Below, piece after piece: positions 23,618 through 37,675 of a DNA stretch of 64,000 nt; within the stretch, counting starts at the first letter, position 1, and the number at the start of each line of letters is the position of its first letter. The position numbers and the translations under genes are program-made. The stretch covers positions 9,603,891-9,667,890 of the forward strand of contig NC_092180.1 in assembly GCF_043641665.1 (NCBI RefSeq), read 5' to 3'. This DNA comes from Enoplosus armatus. Its lineage: Eukaryota; Chordata; Actinopteri; Centrarchiformes; Enoplosidae. The notes under the pieces were generated by a model. That model worked only from the letters and a program-made list of their open reading frames with translations, searched no databases and was not told where the DNA came from.

Positions 23618-26600
23618 GGGGGGATTCAACCCTAGAGGAGGACACATGAGATATGACACTATACTGTAAGCACAACTTCATTGATTTGCTCAATCATCCC
23701 TCAATTCCACACAAGATTTATTGGAATCAATAATTCTGACAAATGATTCACAGACGCCCACAAACAGAGCGTTCCATATAGTGCCATCGATAATATAAAT
23801 AGTGTATATAATAATGTCGCATATACTTTTCCTGTTCCTCTGAAATGTTCTGTACAATTTAATCAATATTTTTCTATGTACTTGTGTATAGCATAAATGT
23901 AATCCTTTATAGAAGCTGAAGGTTGAAACTGACCTCAACTTGTGCCTCTAACTCTGCTTTCTTTTCACTCCTTCGTGACACGAACCAGTTCAGTTCAGTC
24001 TTGCCAATCTAAGCATTTTCATTCTATTCTGTATTTTATAACTGGAACATGGAACATGTCCGATAAGCATCGCATCTCATAATCATGTCATAAAACTCAC
24101 AAATCCATAATCAAATCTGTATTTATTTAGTAATTGATTCAATAATAGTATTTGGATGTAGACAGAACCCACTGCCATAAAAACGACCAGGGGAAATTAT
24201 CTTTCCCTTCAGCAATACCTATGAATTACTCAAATGAATATGCACTAATATATTTGACTGCACACAAGGGTACACTTTCTTATCTCCATTTCCTTATTAT
24301 TAGAAGAAACAGTGATTTTCTACCTTTCCTCTATTAGCTAATATCTTTCTTTGGAAATTTCTAATGAAGACTCTTAAGGCATATCTGGTTGTTTCGCAAT
24401 CATAATTATTCCAAAACATCTCACTGATAAGGATCCCACTTCAGATTTGAGGTTAAATGGCAGTTATTGATTGTGGTATAATGATTAGACTGGACTGACA
24501 TGTCTTACTGGATAAAGCAGGGTATGTTATCAATTACATCCATATTTTGATTGTTTTGCACAATGCAACCATTTGTATTGACATGTGACAAGACACCTCC
24601 ATTTCCCGAGCGTTGATAAGTAGAAGCTCATCCCATATGTCCCTTTCCTATTTGAGTATTAAATAAAAAACAGAGAGGAGATTAGCTGTAATTTAAAAAA
24701 AAAAGGAAAAAAAAGAAGTAAAAGCCAAAAAATACCAATTACCTCTGAGTGAATCTTTAAACAGACAGTATATCCAAAAGGTAATATCATCGGATTATCA
24801 TATCACAGTAGGATCGCTTTGGATCAGAGATAACAACTGCATTATTAAATGATTTCTTATACATACATAGATAATAAAAATAAGTCAATATCATTTCAAG
24901 TTATTACTAGTTATTTATCTTCTCCTTTAAGTTCAGAACGGCGCTGGATTGTTACACCATATAAAGCATCACAAAGGTGTATGATAGAATGATGAAGTTT
25001 AGCATTGTTTCCTTTTGAGTACCAAACCGCCATCGATCACCCATTGTTACCTGAAGTTGTCATCAAATAAGCAATTAAATGAAGGAGGACATTCAAGAGA
25101 AAGAAATGTGTAATAGCTTTTAAAATTGACCTTCTCTCCAAGAACTGAAAAGCCATTTTGTTCCCGTTTGCAAGAGTCACTTCTATGCAACAGCAGCACT
25201 AATCAATAAATAAGGAAACGGAAAGGAAATTGATAAACAAGTAGGCAGAGTAAGAAGTGGAGAACAACAGCAAAGCGTGACGGTTTCAGTGTTGTCTTCC
25301 TCTCAGAGAATATAGAGCATAGGGAATAGAAATAGCAGACATCTACAACAGTGTCATCACAGACAAATGCAGAGTGAAATCAGCTTTATAGAGACCCCAA
25401 ACTTTGCTGATAGCAATAGCAGCAATCCTTGCCTTTCCTTTCTTTTCCCCCCACTTATTATTTACCCTCCAGGGACCTACATTAGTGTAAACAACACTGA
25501 GGAAAAAAGCATGAAAATACTGTCCTAGTTTCACAAGACAACACAAGCATCTAAGAAACCAAGTATAATCATAGCCGTTTCACCATCCGTCGTACTTTCT
25601 TCCTTTCAGTAGTCTTGTGGGGAGACATAGATGCGGTTCACGAACATAACATGAGCCCAGTGGCTACGCATTAACCATGTACTGCACGCCAGATCCCGAG
25701 GCTCATGTTATGGACACATTAACATGGTTTTACTGTGGGTGCAGGGTTTGAAAGTAGTCACCACGATAGTGTATGAAACATCATGCTGAATCGATTTCAA
25801 TCCAGTCTTTAAGTTCTCATTCTTCTAAAATGATGGGTCTTATATAGGGCTTTTAGTCGTGCAGCCATGTGGCCTGGACACCCCATGTGCTAAAAGGCTT
25901 AATTGCTGTGGGTTATCAGTGTTTTTTTTTTTTCTTGAAATGGCAGAAAAGATGCAAGCACTGAAAGGAAGTGTGCACCTCCAGTTCAGTCATCCCACAC
26001 TGCTCTGATGTGCTCTTCTGCAGCACAAATCATGCCTTAGCTCTGGGGACACAGTATAACAGTTCCTTTTTCTGTAGCTTCACTAACGGCACATATAGAG
26101 CAACTGACAACATATGCATATTCGGTTGACTTAATCGAAATAATTCTGGTTTAAATTTTGTTACATATTTCTGTGTGCATCCGACTCGCATATCGTTTTC
26201 CTAATTGTTGTGACCACTACACAAAAAACGGACTTGTATTACAGCATCGGTCACAAAAAATGAGCAGTCCATTAAATATTACAGTAAATGTAGTATTCAG
26301 TTTAACGTGGAGGATGAGAGGAAACGCTGTGAGGAAGAACAGGGAATCTTTTGCAGAGTATTCCTGGTGTTGTCCTGTCAGTACATTTAATGAATGGACA
26401 TTCTATGCAAACAGGAGTTTGTACAGACCATTGTAATTATGGAGCCTTGGGGGAGTCGTCCTTCTTGTGCAGGTTCATTTGCTACATTAATAAGGGGATT
26501 AGTAGTACGTACGGGGGCTGATGGCAGCAGGAGAAGTTTGAGAAGATTAATGAACTATGACAATGTTGCACCTGAGGGGAAAAGTCTGTTGCAATGTCTT

Positions 26601-28180
26601 CTGGGTTGTGCTGACACAGAGTTTGGCGGTATGAAAGAGGAAGATGGAGAGAGGCCAGTGATTGTTGCCGACTGTGATCATACATCCTTCTCCTCAGCTG
26701 TCCTGTCACTTCTTCGGGATACTGTGTCTGTGATCTCTTATACTGTACATGTCCATGATACGTTTGACTGAAGATGTTCCAGTGGATTTCAAATTTTCTT
26801 GAAAGTAAGGCCACCGACTTGTAAAATCTCATCGTTTCTGTGCATGACTGGATGGACAACTATAAAGACTTTATTTAACCAAATCTTTGAGCTAAGTATC
26901 TGTCATCTACAACTGGGTATGTTGCCAAAATCAGTTTGGTGATCATGCAAACTACCGGTAGATACAAGAAGAATAACCTGTACTGCGTTCTCTTATTGAG
27001 TAAAATGTAGCGGAACCTCAAAACAAATGCAGCTATCAGGAGATCGTAAGCCAATAAGTCGGTGAGTGAAGTTCCTATCAAAGCTTTAAATCATCAGTGG
27101 AGGATTTGCAGTGCTCTTTACTGCAGAGAACGTTGTGTTTCTTTAAAAAACTTGTCATGTCCTCTAAGTCTAGGTGGGTAAAAGGAAATGAAATGGATTG
27201 CAGGCTATACTAAGGTAGTGGGTGTGAGTACTACCAGAGTAGATTATTGCCCCAAGGGGGATGCAGTTTTGTCTGCACAAAACAACAAAATAAATCAAAG
27301 CTCCCTGTTGGTACACTGGCTGAACTGTGGAGTTCATTTATATGTTTTTATTTTCCGCTGTTGAGAAAAATGAAGTGCGACTGATTTTTAATATATTTAT
27401 ATATTTATTTATTTATAGCCTTTTGTTTTGCTTTTTTTCTTTGTTGTCTGTAACTGCCAGGGACAGGATTGCCAAAAACACAGATGATGGCAAATTACCA
27501 GGAATTAAATTTGATTTTTTGTGAACATTTTGTTAATTTTCATGTCTGTTTTAACCATTTTCGTACATGTGTTGAGACACATTTTCACATCATTACACTG
27601 TTTTATTCTGTGAGACATATACAATACAGTTTTGATAATGACAAATATTGTCATATATCAAAAGGTCTTACATGTGTGTGCATATGTGGTTTTGTTTCCT
27701 CTCGGTTTGTTGTTTTTGTCCATCACTTTTGGCTGGCAACCCATTCATCTCAAATTCATCATCCATTTCGGCAATTTCTCAAAGCAAATTGATTGATGAT
27801 CAATCTTCAGGGGGTTTGCTTTGTGAAGTTAATGTTTCGCATGCACACAAAACAAAGTCATTGTGGCTTTTGTGGGACTGTCATTACTTAATTCATCTCC
27901 ATGTTTTCACTAATCCACAAAACACATTTCCCATTTTTCTAAGGCAATCAATCAAGTTGACATACTAGCTTCATATTTTTTCAAACACTGCATGATGAGA
28001 AAAAGACAAACCGCAGCTTAAAACACTTACGGAATCAACACCTCAACTGAATTTTCTCTCAAATTTACCTTAAATATAAGAGTAGAGGGTGGAAGAAAAT
28101 GTTTCTTGACTACTTGCTTGTCTACAAAAAAAATGATAATAAAAAGATGAAGTTATGATGCTACTTCATTGTTTGAATGC
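23618..28180. other. intron sequence, no gene; one long inverted repeat
   Basis: Mostly AT-rich with A or T runs (24697-24716, 25921-25933). The notable structure is the 13-base inverted repeat at 25645-25712. Two overlapping frames on opposite strands near 26394-26859 are open for about 125 codons, but neither resembles a protein I know. Confidence 0.5.
25645..25712. repeat. perfect 13-base inverted repeat with a 42-base loop
   Basis: CATAACATGAGCC at 25645-25657 is the exact reverse complement of GGCTCATGTTATG at 25700-25712. It lies in a segment richer in G+C and CpG than its surroundings. It is not part of a repeat family I recognise. Confidence 0.8.
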
Positions 28181-28282
28181 CCCCCACCCCCACCCTAACA
28201 GCCCATCTCTCCTTTCCACTCCTCACTTGGCCCCTCCACCCACTCCTTATCTTCCCTATCTCCAGCCCACACCTTCCACCCA
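28181..28282. repeat. C/T-rich, G-poor tract
   Basis: About 100 bases made largely of C, T and A, starting with CCCCCCACCCCCACCC. It could be an old degenerate simple repeat or a triplex-prone mirror tract. No gene is seen. Confidence 0.6.
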
Positions 28283-31200
28283 TGTTTTATCGGGGTCAAT
28301 GCCGTTACATGCAATGTTAAATCACCAAGGGTGTGCTCACCTTTGTGTTCTGATCACTTGTGACAGATGAGGGGGCTTTGTGTTCAGCACGTAGCCCCAC
28401 TTCCTGTTACCATCCTCTTACCAGAGAGAGATGGGGGTGTGTAAAAGATGGGCAAAGTGGCGCTATATGTCCTGACATGACGAACCCAGGGGGAGACGAG
28501 TCCTTGTCGTTGGGTTGTTGTGTCAAGTGACACACAGGCCGCTGCTCTGTCACTAGCGTGTGCCAGTGTCTAGACTAATAGTTGTGATAATGGCATTGCC
28601 AGCCAAAAACCCCCCTCAAGCAAAGAGCCACACTTGACTTGAAATGTGACTGCCATTGACTGCAACTGGGCCCCATAGCTCACAAAGACTCTGTAACCCT
28701 CATCGATGTAAATCTTTGTTGTATATATGAGATGTTTCATGTAAATTGAGCTCCTGGTAATCTTGCCTAATGTGCTGTGGTAAACAATAATGGACTTGTT
28801 TTATTTTTCTTTTGTTTTATTTATTTGCCCTGCTTTCCTCTTCTCCTTTCTTTTTTTCATTGCTGGGTATACATTAATTACATTTGAAATAAACTCTGCC
28901 AGTTATTCAGTACACTGCAACTCCTATTCTGTTTTAAAAGCTTTATTTGAACAGTGCTATTCTACCTTTATAATTTCATAATAAATGTTTCAAAGAGATC
29001 ATTTCTTTCTTGTTTTTAATTCGTCCATTTGTTCTCCTTTTGTGATGTTGTGATAAGACATAATGTATAAACTGGGACATGTTTCAGTCAAGCTACCATG
29101 TGTGAACCAGTTCTAATCAGCATTTGCCCGTAAACAAGTGCTTCGGCTGATTACAATGCCAAGTTGTGTATTTTAAGAAGCCAACAGATTTTCCAGCACG
29201 ACTGAATCCAATATTTGAAATGAGGCACACGAAGTCACAGACACACAGCCAAAGTGATAATTCACTTATAGTGAAAATGAAATTTTAATTCAAAGTTGAT
29301 TTAAAGAGGTACTTTCCCTCTTAAAGAGTCTTTATGAATCTGTTTTCTGTTTGAAGGCATACTGAATGTTGAGTTTTGCCATTCTGACCTAAATACATGA
29401 ATATCAATGGGATCAAGTTAGCAGCCGCTCTCAAACATTGTATCCTCAGGTTACTGGTGAGCATATAGCAATAAAGGAGAGGTTCAGATTTTCTGTCTGT
29501 CTTAAAAACGAAACTGACATGCTGATATGCACTTTTACACTAAGGATTCCTGCTGTTGGTTGTGAAGAGATCACTTCATAGCACAACTTCAATGGGGACC
29601 GAAATACAAAGTCCTTGTTTCATGCAAAAATGCATGCTGAGGTTCAGCGGAAGCTAAGGCTGCAGAAGTCCAAGTTAGACATTCATGTTGGTATCTTGGT
29701 AAGTTATCCTTTTAGTGCTGAAGTCCCTTTTTGTCCTTCATCTGTTACATGGAAGTTGTACCAAGAAGTCATGTCTTTACTACGAGTATGGACAGGAGGA
29801 ATCATTACAATAACCAGAAACTCTTTCAATGTACACATGAGCATGTCATTATTTTAAGACAGTTTGAAAAAAAAACCGTGAACCTATAACAATTTGTTTT
29901 CACAATTTCACAAAATATTTCTACTGCGCTAGTTTGGAGCTACTTCTAAAATATACAGCGTGAATATGTTTATACTCATCCGAGGCGGCTGTGAGAGAAA
30001 TGAAGATAATTGCTTTCGAACTTAACTTAAAAGAACTTTCATGGGTTTGTCTGAGTCTGAGTAAGAAAAATTATCAACAAAACTCTCGCCTAAAGAGTCC
30101 TGAAGTTCTCCTTTTGTTGCACATATTTGTTGCATCTTCACTCTTCCACACTTAATCCAATTAAGTTTTTATTCTGATTGGTGGAGCATCAGAAGCAGGT
30201 GTACCCGAACAGCGCTTAGTTACATCAGGTGTGCAAGAACACACGTAGAGCTGAGCAGCAAATTAAAAGCAAAATCTGTGTCATAAAATTTGAATCTCAG
30301 TCTTGTGTCTACAGTAATATCAACGGTAGAATTAGCTACTGGAATTCCCTAACCTGCACCATCATCATCTTCATCATCATTACCACCAGCACCATCGTAA
30401 CAAACAGTAATACACACTTTTTTTTTCTTGCAAGAGCTTTTTATACTGACACTTTCATTTGTTAATCTCCAGCTACCTTCCAGTTTAAGAAGTATAGATG
30501 TGTCACCTCTTAACTGGTTTTTGCAGAAAGAGAGAGGGGGAGAGTGTGGATTTCAAAGTGCCACGCCAACACATCTATGGAAAGTAGGCCTAACTCAGCT
30601 TAATCTGTCCACTCCGTTTTAAAGCCAGAAGCAGAGCTTACTCTTCATTTGAGTGAGTATGAGGAGAAAAAAAAGAGGATAAATAAATAAATATAGGCTT
30701 TAAAGTTTGACCTCATCTGTACGGTCACTTTGAAAAAGCTGTGTGCACTTACTGACTGGAATTTGAAACCTGACTTTTGACCTAAAGTATAATCATATTG
30801 CCTGTCCTTTCCAAAAAAAAAGGGGGAAAGATGGCAATGCGAGTATTGCATCTCTGAACATTTTATCAGAATATATCGTCTGTGTCTCCCAGTCTTATGT
30901 GACCAGATTTCCAAATTTTGTGGAACCCATGTGGGATGGTAAGACTTGGATCTTTGAAAATGGTATGCTATCATTGAATATGGTGGATTTTTTTATGTTT
31001 ACTTTTTTCTTTTCTTGCAGAGACTATATTTGCAGGCAGACAACGTTAGCGATGGTCTTAGATGTGACCTCAATATGCAGAGTCTGGTTACTGAAAGAAT
31101 ATGTCCTTTTTTCTGTGCTAAGCATTTCTTCAATTAACATGCCAGTGGCAAAATGTAACTTATAAGTTTTGCCAATGATGAAGCAATTAGCAGATAGTAC

Positions 31201-31607
31201 ACAAGACAAACACAGAAGATTTGAACTGAGCCACTCCAGCGAACAGATGCATTAGATTCTGTGTAGATGTTACACAGAAAGCCTGTGTGTGCACAGTAAT
31301 ATGCATGCACAAGCTTTTCAGCAAGCCTTCTGTTCACATTGTTCTGTTATACAACTTTGTCATCATGAAATTGAGTGCACATGACAGAGCGTAACATCCA
31401 CTCCAACAATTATCCACACAGGGATGATGTCACATGCCTTCTTAACCTTGTTTGGACAGAAACTAGACTAATGTCCTTGGTCTTCCACCAGCAATGTAAT
31501 CAAAGCAGCCCTTGTTTCATTATGCATAGCCATTACACATTTGTATGTATAGTAAACCAATAAAGATGATTGATGAACCATAGGTGGTCAATCATATGAT
31601 TAACTTG
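28283..31607. other. intron sequence, no gene
   Basis: No recognisable exon or transposon. A short degenerate ATC/CAC repeat lies at 30359-30400. Confidence 0.5.
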
Positions 31608-32075
31608 CAGTGGTTGAGGAAGTAGTGAGAATAAAGTATTAACTCGAGTAAAAGTAGAAATACAACAAGGTAAAAATACTCCATTACAAGTAAAAGGCCA
31701 GCATTCAACATGTTACTTAAATAAAAGCACAGTATTATCTACTAAAGAAAGTGACCCCTGAGATGAGATGTTATGATTATTATTATTATTACGGATACAT
31801 TAACGTGTATGAACATTTTACTGTTGTGGGTGGTGGAGGTGAACTATTTTATATACTGTTGGGTGGTTTAATCTCCAGCAATGTATCATATTTTATAAGT
31901 TAATGATGTGTTTTGTTTGTAAAATCTTAATTTCTAGAGGTAACTAGGTGTCAAATAAATGGAAAAAGTAAAATATTTTGCCTCTGAAATATAGTGAAGT
32001 ATAAAGTAGCATAAAATGGAAGTACCTCCAAATTGTACTCAGTTGAGTACATGTACATGTATTCTTATTACTTGG
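31608..32075 (+). mobile_element. MITE-like non-autonomous DNA element, copy 2
   Basis: Same family as 3704-4155. The left end reads CAGTGGTTGAGGAAGTA. Internal blocks include CTCGAGTAAAAGTAGAAATAC, ATTACAAGTAAAAGGCCAGC and, towards the right, GCCTCTGAAATATAGTGAAG, ATAAAGTAGCATAAAATGGA and AAATTGTACTCAGTTGAGTAC. The right terminal repeat is degraded. No coding capacity. Confidence 0.75.
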
Positions 32076-33405
32076 AAGTCTACATAGGTTACTGGAAATT
32101 TGGGGGACAATATGTAGGCCATAACTATGCATTTGCTCTAGAATAAAATGTGTAACTGCACACATTTATAAATATTATTGAACTCTGCTGAGACACCGTA
32201 GAGACCTCTAATGTGCTGAAAAGATTAAGGCTCCAAATAAAAAAGTCCCTCTGAGAGGTTCCTCTTCTCTTTGCCACACTGCAGCATCACACCCTTTGCA
32301 GTCATATAGGTGTGAGTATGTAGGGGAGGGATAACATTTTTATTAATATGAGCATATATGTTTATGAAGTGGTGTATGCAGCTTTTCTGTGCGTGCTAAG
32401 GACTGAGAACAAGTTGAGTTTGGCAGCAGCATTATAATCATCCTTTATGATTTTAAGACATTGTTATCAAAGATATAATGTCCTTATTATGTAAAGGGAA
32501 ATCAGTAAAAACATACTGTATCAGTGTCAAAACAGACTATTGCTATAAGAGAGAGAAAAATCATGATAAAGCACACATCAAGCCTTTGCTTCGAGAATAT
32601 GGAAATAGAGCAGCAGTGGTAAGTGATTTGAGGTCAGGCGAGTTTTGATGAACTGTTCAGTGATAAATGCAGGAATAACCAGAACAACAGCAGATAAGGC
32701 TTCTCTAATGTGATATTTCTTTAAAGGATGAATTGCTGACTTTAGTTTTCAGCAAACACGTTGACTTCACTGAATATGCTTACATATGCTACATCCTAGC
32801 ATTCCATCAATTGACAGATGCTTTTTGAACATAGAGCGTTGGCTGGGAGCTTCACTAAATTAGTCATCTGCCCGATGCCATTGCACTGAATTAAAATCAG
32901 GATCAGTCAGACAAGAGGGCCCAAGAGTTTGAGCCTTGTAATTTTTTTTTCTTTTTTTCTTTCTGCTGCTGATGCACACGCTGTCATATTCCCCTCTAGT
33001 GACAGTGTGGTTTAGTCCCACTGACATTTTCCTCTCGTGTAATCTTTCCTCAACCAGTATCTAGTCACTCATATTTTCCCTTTTGGGGGGAAAAATGAAG
33101 AAAGGTGAGTGCATTTCTCAGACTGAATCCCCAAATGTATTTGACTCTAGACAATGAGAAAAACTATTTTCATTTTCACCCTTAACAGCCCAGAATCCTT
33201 CAGGACAGCAGTGAGTTATGCAGCGATGTAGCTGGGAGGGGAAAGCCCGTCCACTGTAATGTATGTATAAGATCTTTATTGAAGCAGGGTGCAGTGGTCA
33301 CACCACTGGGAGCCCGAGGCAAATGTTATTTTTCTGTTATTTCCCTTTTGTTTCCAAAGACAGACTGACATATGCATACAACCGTATGTACAAAAAGAAA
33401 GAGAA
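32076..33405. other. intron sequence, no gene
   Basis: AT-rich sequence with a T-rich tract at 32941-32965. Nothing is recognised. Confidence 0.5.
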
Positions 33406-33689
33406 AGTGGCCTAAAGGTTAAAGAAGTGATCCTTTGACCGGAAGGTTGCCGGGTCCATCCTTGGACAGGCAGGATAAATTAGACTGGGGAAGAGAAACC
33501 ACCACTGGGGTGCCCTTAAGCAAGGCACTTAACCCCCACTTGCTCCAGTGGGGTCGCTCAGTGGATAACACTGTTGTTCTACTGGGCAGCTTCCAGGTGT
33601 AGATGTGTGAACCTGTGTTAGAGTGTGCAGGATATTCCTGGAAACCAGCATTTGTACTCAGCGAATCTACCCTGGATGAATAAAAACAA
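33406..33689 (+). mobile_element. tRNA-derived SINE
   Basis: The 5' head reads like a degenerate tRNA gene: an A-box region GTGGCCTAAAGG and a B-box-like GGTTGCCGGGTCCATCC about 40 bases later. The body continues with GGACAGGCAGGA.AAAT, GTGCCCTTAAGCAAGGCACT, TAACCCCCACTTGCTCCAG and an AT-rich 3' end with GATGAATAAAAAC. This order matches a tRNA-derived SINE I know from many percomorph fish. The B box is mutated, so it is probably no longer transcribed. It has no protein. Confidence 0.75.
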
Positions 33690-36600
33690 CTCATACCAAG
33701 AGAAAGAGACCTACGTGGATCTTCATGCTTCTCTTCTGTATGATCTTTTGACAGAGGATTGAAATTGAACTGCTACTGAGCCTTTTAAGCAGATAAATAT
33801 GATATTTAGATACAGTCCTCTTGGGACTTGATAGTTGGTTCCACATGGATTCTTACAGGAAGCACATTAGACTAAGAATAAAAGAATAAATATGATTTTA
33901 TGGGGATTTTGGAGGATTTACATTTAAGCACATAGTAATGAACAACATGGAAAGAAAAGAGACATTTTGATACACAATATTGTTGTTGTCTTTATGAGCA
34001 TGAACAGCTTGCCTCCAAAAATATAATCTCGTAAACTAAGGTTTGTGACCCCCATATGATGCCATACGGTGGCACTTTCCATATTTGCTCCATTGGCAAT
34101 AAACTGGAGACTGTGACTGTGCGCCTTTCAACTTCAAAACATTTAATGTTAACAAAGTATCTCCAGTAGGTATCGCTTGTTGCAGATGAGAGCTTTAGCT
34201 GTGTTGGTATTTACACTGGTAAAGGTTTGATCCTTCTGTTTCAACTGTGGCAGATCATAGAATTAAGTAAAATTATTTCCCATGGTGAACTGGATGAAGA
34301 ACATTGATTAATTGGTGTTAAGACTAATTATATATTTCCTTAAATCTGCACCACATCATTAATAGATTCCCTTCATCGTGACAACAAAGAGCAACAACGC
34401 AGCGGGGATAGCATGTGATTTGCTCTGGCGGAGAGTACAATGAGAGATATGACTGACTTAGTAGAAATATAATGCTCTTTGGGGAGCTAATTAGATAAGT
34501 TGCGATGTATGGCAACTGGAAGGTTGTGTGTCAACCCACTCCAGTTCAATGTATGGACTGCAGATTTGTATTGATTGTGTGCTTTGTCTTGTGCCTCAGG
34601 CATCAGCACGCTACAGTGTAAGCTGTGTGCCTTGCCTTTGTCTGGTGAGTTGAGCAGATAAGGGTTGTGATAAATCTGCCCGAGAATAAGCTGTCATAGA
34701 GGTGCCGCACATGGGAATATTTAACGCAAACATAAAATATGGCTTGTCTGTTGTTTTATCGTCGAGGGTATAAGAAATGGCAGGGTTTTAAAATACTCTC
34801 AGCCCTTATTTTTGCACTTTTCTATCTCCGCAGCCCTCGCCTGCACAGAAGCTTACAGTCCTGCCCATCTTTGTTAGGGCCACGGAGCGGACAAAAAAGG
34901 AAAGAAGAGATGCTTTGCACAGAATGGTGAACCAGCACCTTATCGCCACTCAGTAATATGCAGAGGTGTAAAACATTTGGCTAGCTTATTTAGATGAAAT
35001 GATTTAGTCCTGGTTGTGCAGAGTTAGCGAGGGCTGAATCAAGTAGTGTGTTGGGGATGAGGAGAGAGGAGGTGAAAATTGGTTTCCCCTATCTTACGGC
35101 GCACATAGAGACCCAGCCTCGTTTCCTCTCTCTCCACAGACTCCCCTCTGACGATAAGGTGCCCTGATAATGGATATATGCACCCAGATTTATTTTCTAT
35201 TTCCTGCCACAACTGCTTTTCCAGGAAACTTTTTTTTTTAATGTATGCAGCTTTATGGCTGCTTTCAGTTGTGACATTCAGGATGCAGAGCTCCAGTACC
35301 AGAGCAAGGAGGGGAACATTTGCGGTGCAAAGAATAGAGGAGGATGCCCTTTTGAGGACTGCAACTTTTACTGTAACATATAAAAGAAGGCTTTAATGCA
35401 AGCTCAGATGCGAAGGAAGGGAAACTATATCCACTCTGCTGATTTGTCTGACTCGGTTGTCTGCCCACAGAGTTTTTATCCCACTTAGCATCATTGCAGG
35501 AAACTAATATACAACACAGAATTACAATTCATTACAGGAGTTTCTCTGTTGCTGGATTGGACTTTGTCATAAGATTTACTAAGTTGTACTATTCTACTAC
35601 TTGTTGTAGAATGAAAATTTGTCATCAATTAAAACATCAAAACTTGAAATTAAAGCCCATGTTTGCCAAAGCACGGCGACAGTACAGTGAGTGACTCATA
35701 GACACGACTGGATGTTACACCACAGCCCCTCGGTTGCCCCTATTTCGCCCTTCCCCTCTAATCTTTAATAAGCTTTGGCTCCGTCTGTCATGTGACATGT
35801 GACCCCGCTACATGCTTGGTAGGGTGATTCAGTGTCCCAGAAACCAGTCCAGCCTCAGTCCGGGTGAACAATAAGGTTCCTTTACCGCCACAGACTCTGG
35901 ACTGTAGTTGCCCCAGGCCGTACATGACATGGAATCCCCCCTGAATGGTGCATGTGTGTGATGATGATGGGACTTTATTCCCTCAACACTTATTCAACAC
36001 TGCTCTAAGCTGTTCACCCATAGAGATCAGTGGCTGCCTTGTTCTGGTCCATATCTTCACAGTAGGAAGTGTGTGCATGTGTGTGTGTGTGTGTGTGAGA
36101 CTGTGTGTGTGTCCACTTATTAATAGCCCAGCCTCTGGGATAATATTCATAACCAGAGCAGGACAGAGGGGATTTAAAGCAACACACTGGGCAGATTGGA
36201 CTGATTAATATCTTAGAGGAGCATGTTCTTTGATCTTGTGTTTACTTTGTGATTAGGAACACACAGTTTGGAGCCCTGTCTGTCCTATGGAAAGGACGAG
36301 GATGGAGGATATGAAAGGAAGGGCATTATTGATTAGTAATGGTCATGTGGTTTGTAAAGCATCAAGGATTCTGTCATGATGCTAGCTATATTTCATTGGG
36401 ATAACACCCTTGTGATGTCTGCACTGCAAAAAATATATTTCTCCAGAATAATAAGTATTATTGAGTCCTAAAATGTCATTTTTAGTAAAAGAAGCCACAT
36501 CACCTACCAACAGTTTCAGATTTTACACATGTATAAATCAACTTCAACAATCAACATTCTCTTGCTGTGTCTTGTTTCATGATAGGGACACATAAATCTA

Positions 36601-37211
36601 TCCTTGAATCAAAAGGGAACTGTAACGGAAATTAACTGGCAAAACTGTTTTCTTGTTTTATGAAATATCATGAAGGCATATAGAGTATTGGCGGCTCAGC
36701 GTGAGACCAAATGCAGTGCAAGAGAGGGTCAGTTTGTCACTTGTCATTGTTTGCATGAGCACACACACACATTGTATTATTAATGTGTCTTTTTTACAGT
36801 CCTGAGGTGGCCACCTCCTATTATCAAACAGGCTATTGTATATATGTGTCAGTTGTCTGTTAGTTGCATTTCTAAAGCCCATGAGACCTTAAATTGACCT
36901 GATTTCTAAACTCAAGACCAGCCGTAAAGTTGACGCTAACCCAGACAGTGAATATCTATAGACTGCCATTCATACTATTGTGTACTATAGTGTCTGAACC
37001 TCAGTATGACCTTATACTGACACATTCTGATCACTTCATTGTATGCTGGCTTTTAACACACAACTGTCCCAATAAAGTATCATCAAAATACCGGCATTGA
37101 TCACATGATGTAGGCACATGGATAAGTCACAGGTAAAATGTTGCTGTTCATGTGTAAAATTATGATTGCCAAATATGAAATATTACAATTACATGCGCTT
37201 TATAGCCATGC
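33690..37211. other. intron sequence, no gene
   Basis: Contains a slightly GC-richer section around 34560-35900 with short open frames but no recognisable exon, plus the GT microsatellite noted separately. Confidence 0.5.
36069..36112. repeat. interrupted (GT)n microsatellite
   Basis: Two GT tracts interrupted by CA and GAGACT. Confidence 0.85.
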
Positions 37212-37675
37212 TAGGTTGACATTTTTGGTTTTTAGTTTAATATCTCAACAGCTCTTGGATGTATTGCCATGACATTTGTGACAATTATCCATGGTGCCCA
37301 GAGGATGAATCCCAATAATTTTTTTCCTCTAGCGCCACCAGCAGGTCAACGTTTTTAATTATCAGGGGAAATATTTCAACATCTACTGGACGGATGGGCA
37401 GCAATATTAATTTGTCCAATAATTAATGACCAAATACCTGCAAAAGTGCCAACAGCCTCAGCTGTACTTTTGTTTTTAGCTGTTTTTAGTGCTAATTACC
37501 AAATGTTAGCATGCTAACACTCTAAACTACGATGGTTAACAAGGTGAGCACATTATACCTGTTAAACAGCAGCATTGTCATGAGTATATATGGTGCTGAT
37601 GTTAGCATTTAGCTCAAAGCAGTGGAGGCTCACACAGCTGCTGGCACGGCTGTAGACTCTTGGTCTTGTTTGTAA
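37212..37675 (+). mobile_element. non-autonomous fish repeat with the GCTAGC/TTAGCATGCTAAC body
   Basis: Recognised from its block order: AATATCTCAACAGCTCTTGG, ATTGCCATGACATTTG, CAGAGGATGAATCC, CTCTAGCGCCACCAGCAGGT, GACCAAATACCTGCAAAA, CAGCCTCAGCTGTACTTT, AATGTTAGCATGCTAACAC, GATGTTAGCATTTAGCTCAA and GGCTGTAGACTCTTGGTCTT. This matches a frequent percomorph dispersed element without a protein. The copy is somewhat deleted compared with the form I remember. Transposon class not asserted. Confidence 0.75.

Noticed and set aside
33406..33480. Possible tRNA gene
   Set aside because: The tRNA-like sequence is continuous with a SINE body, has a mutated B box and no convincing cloverleaf.
33419..33694. 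Minus-strand 91-codon frame
   Set aside because: Lies inside the tRNA-derived SINE.
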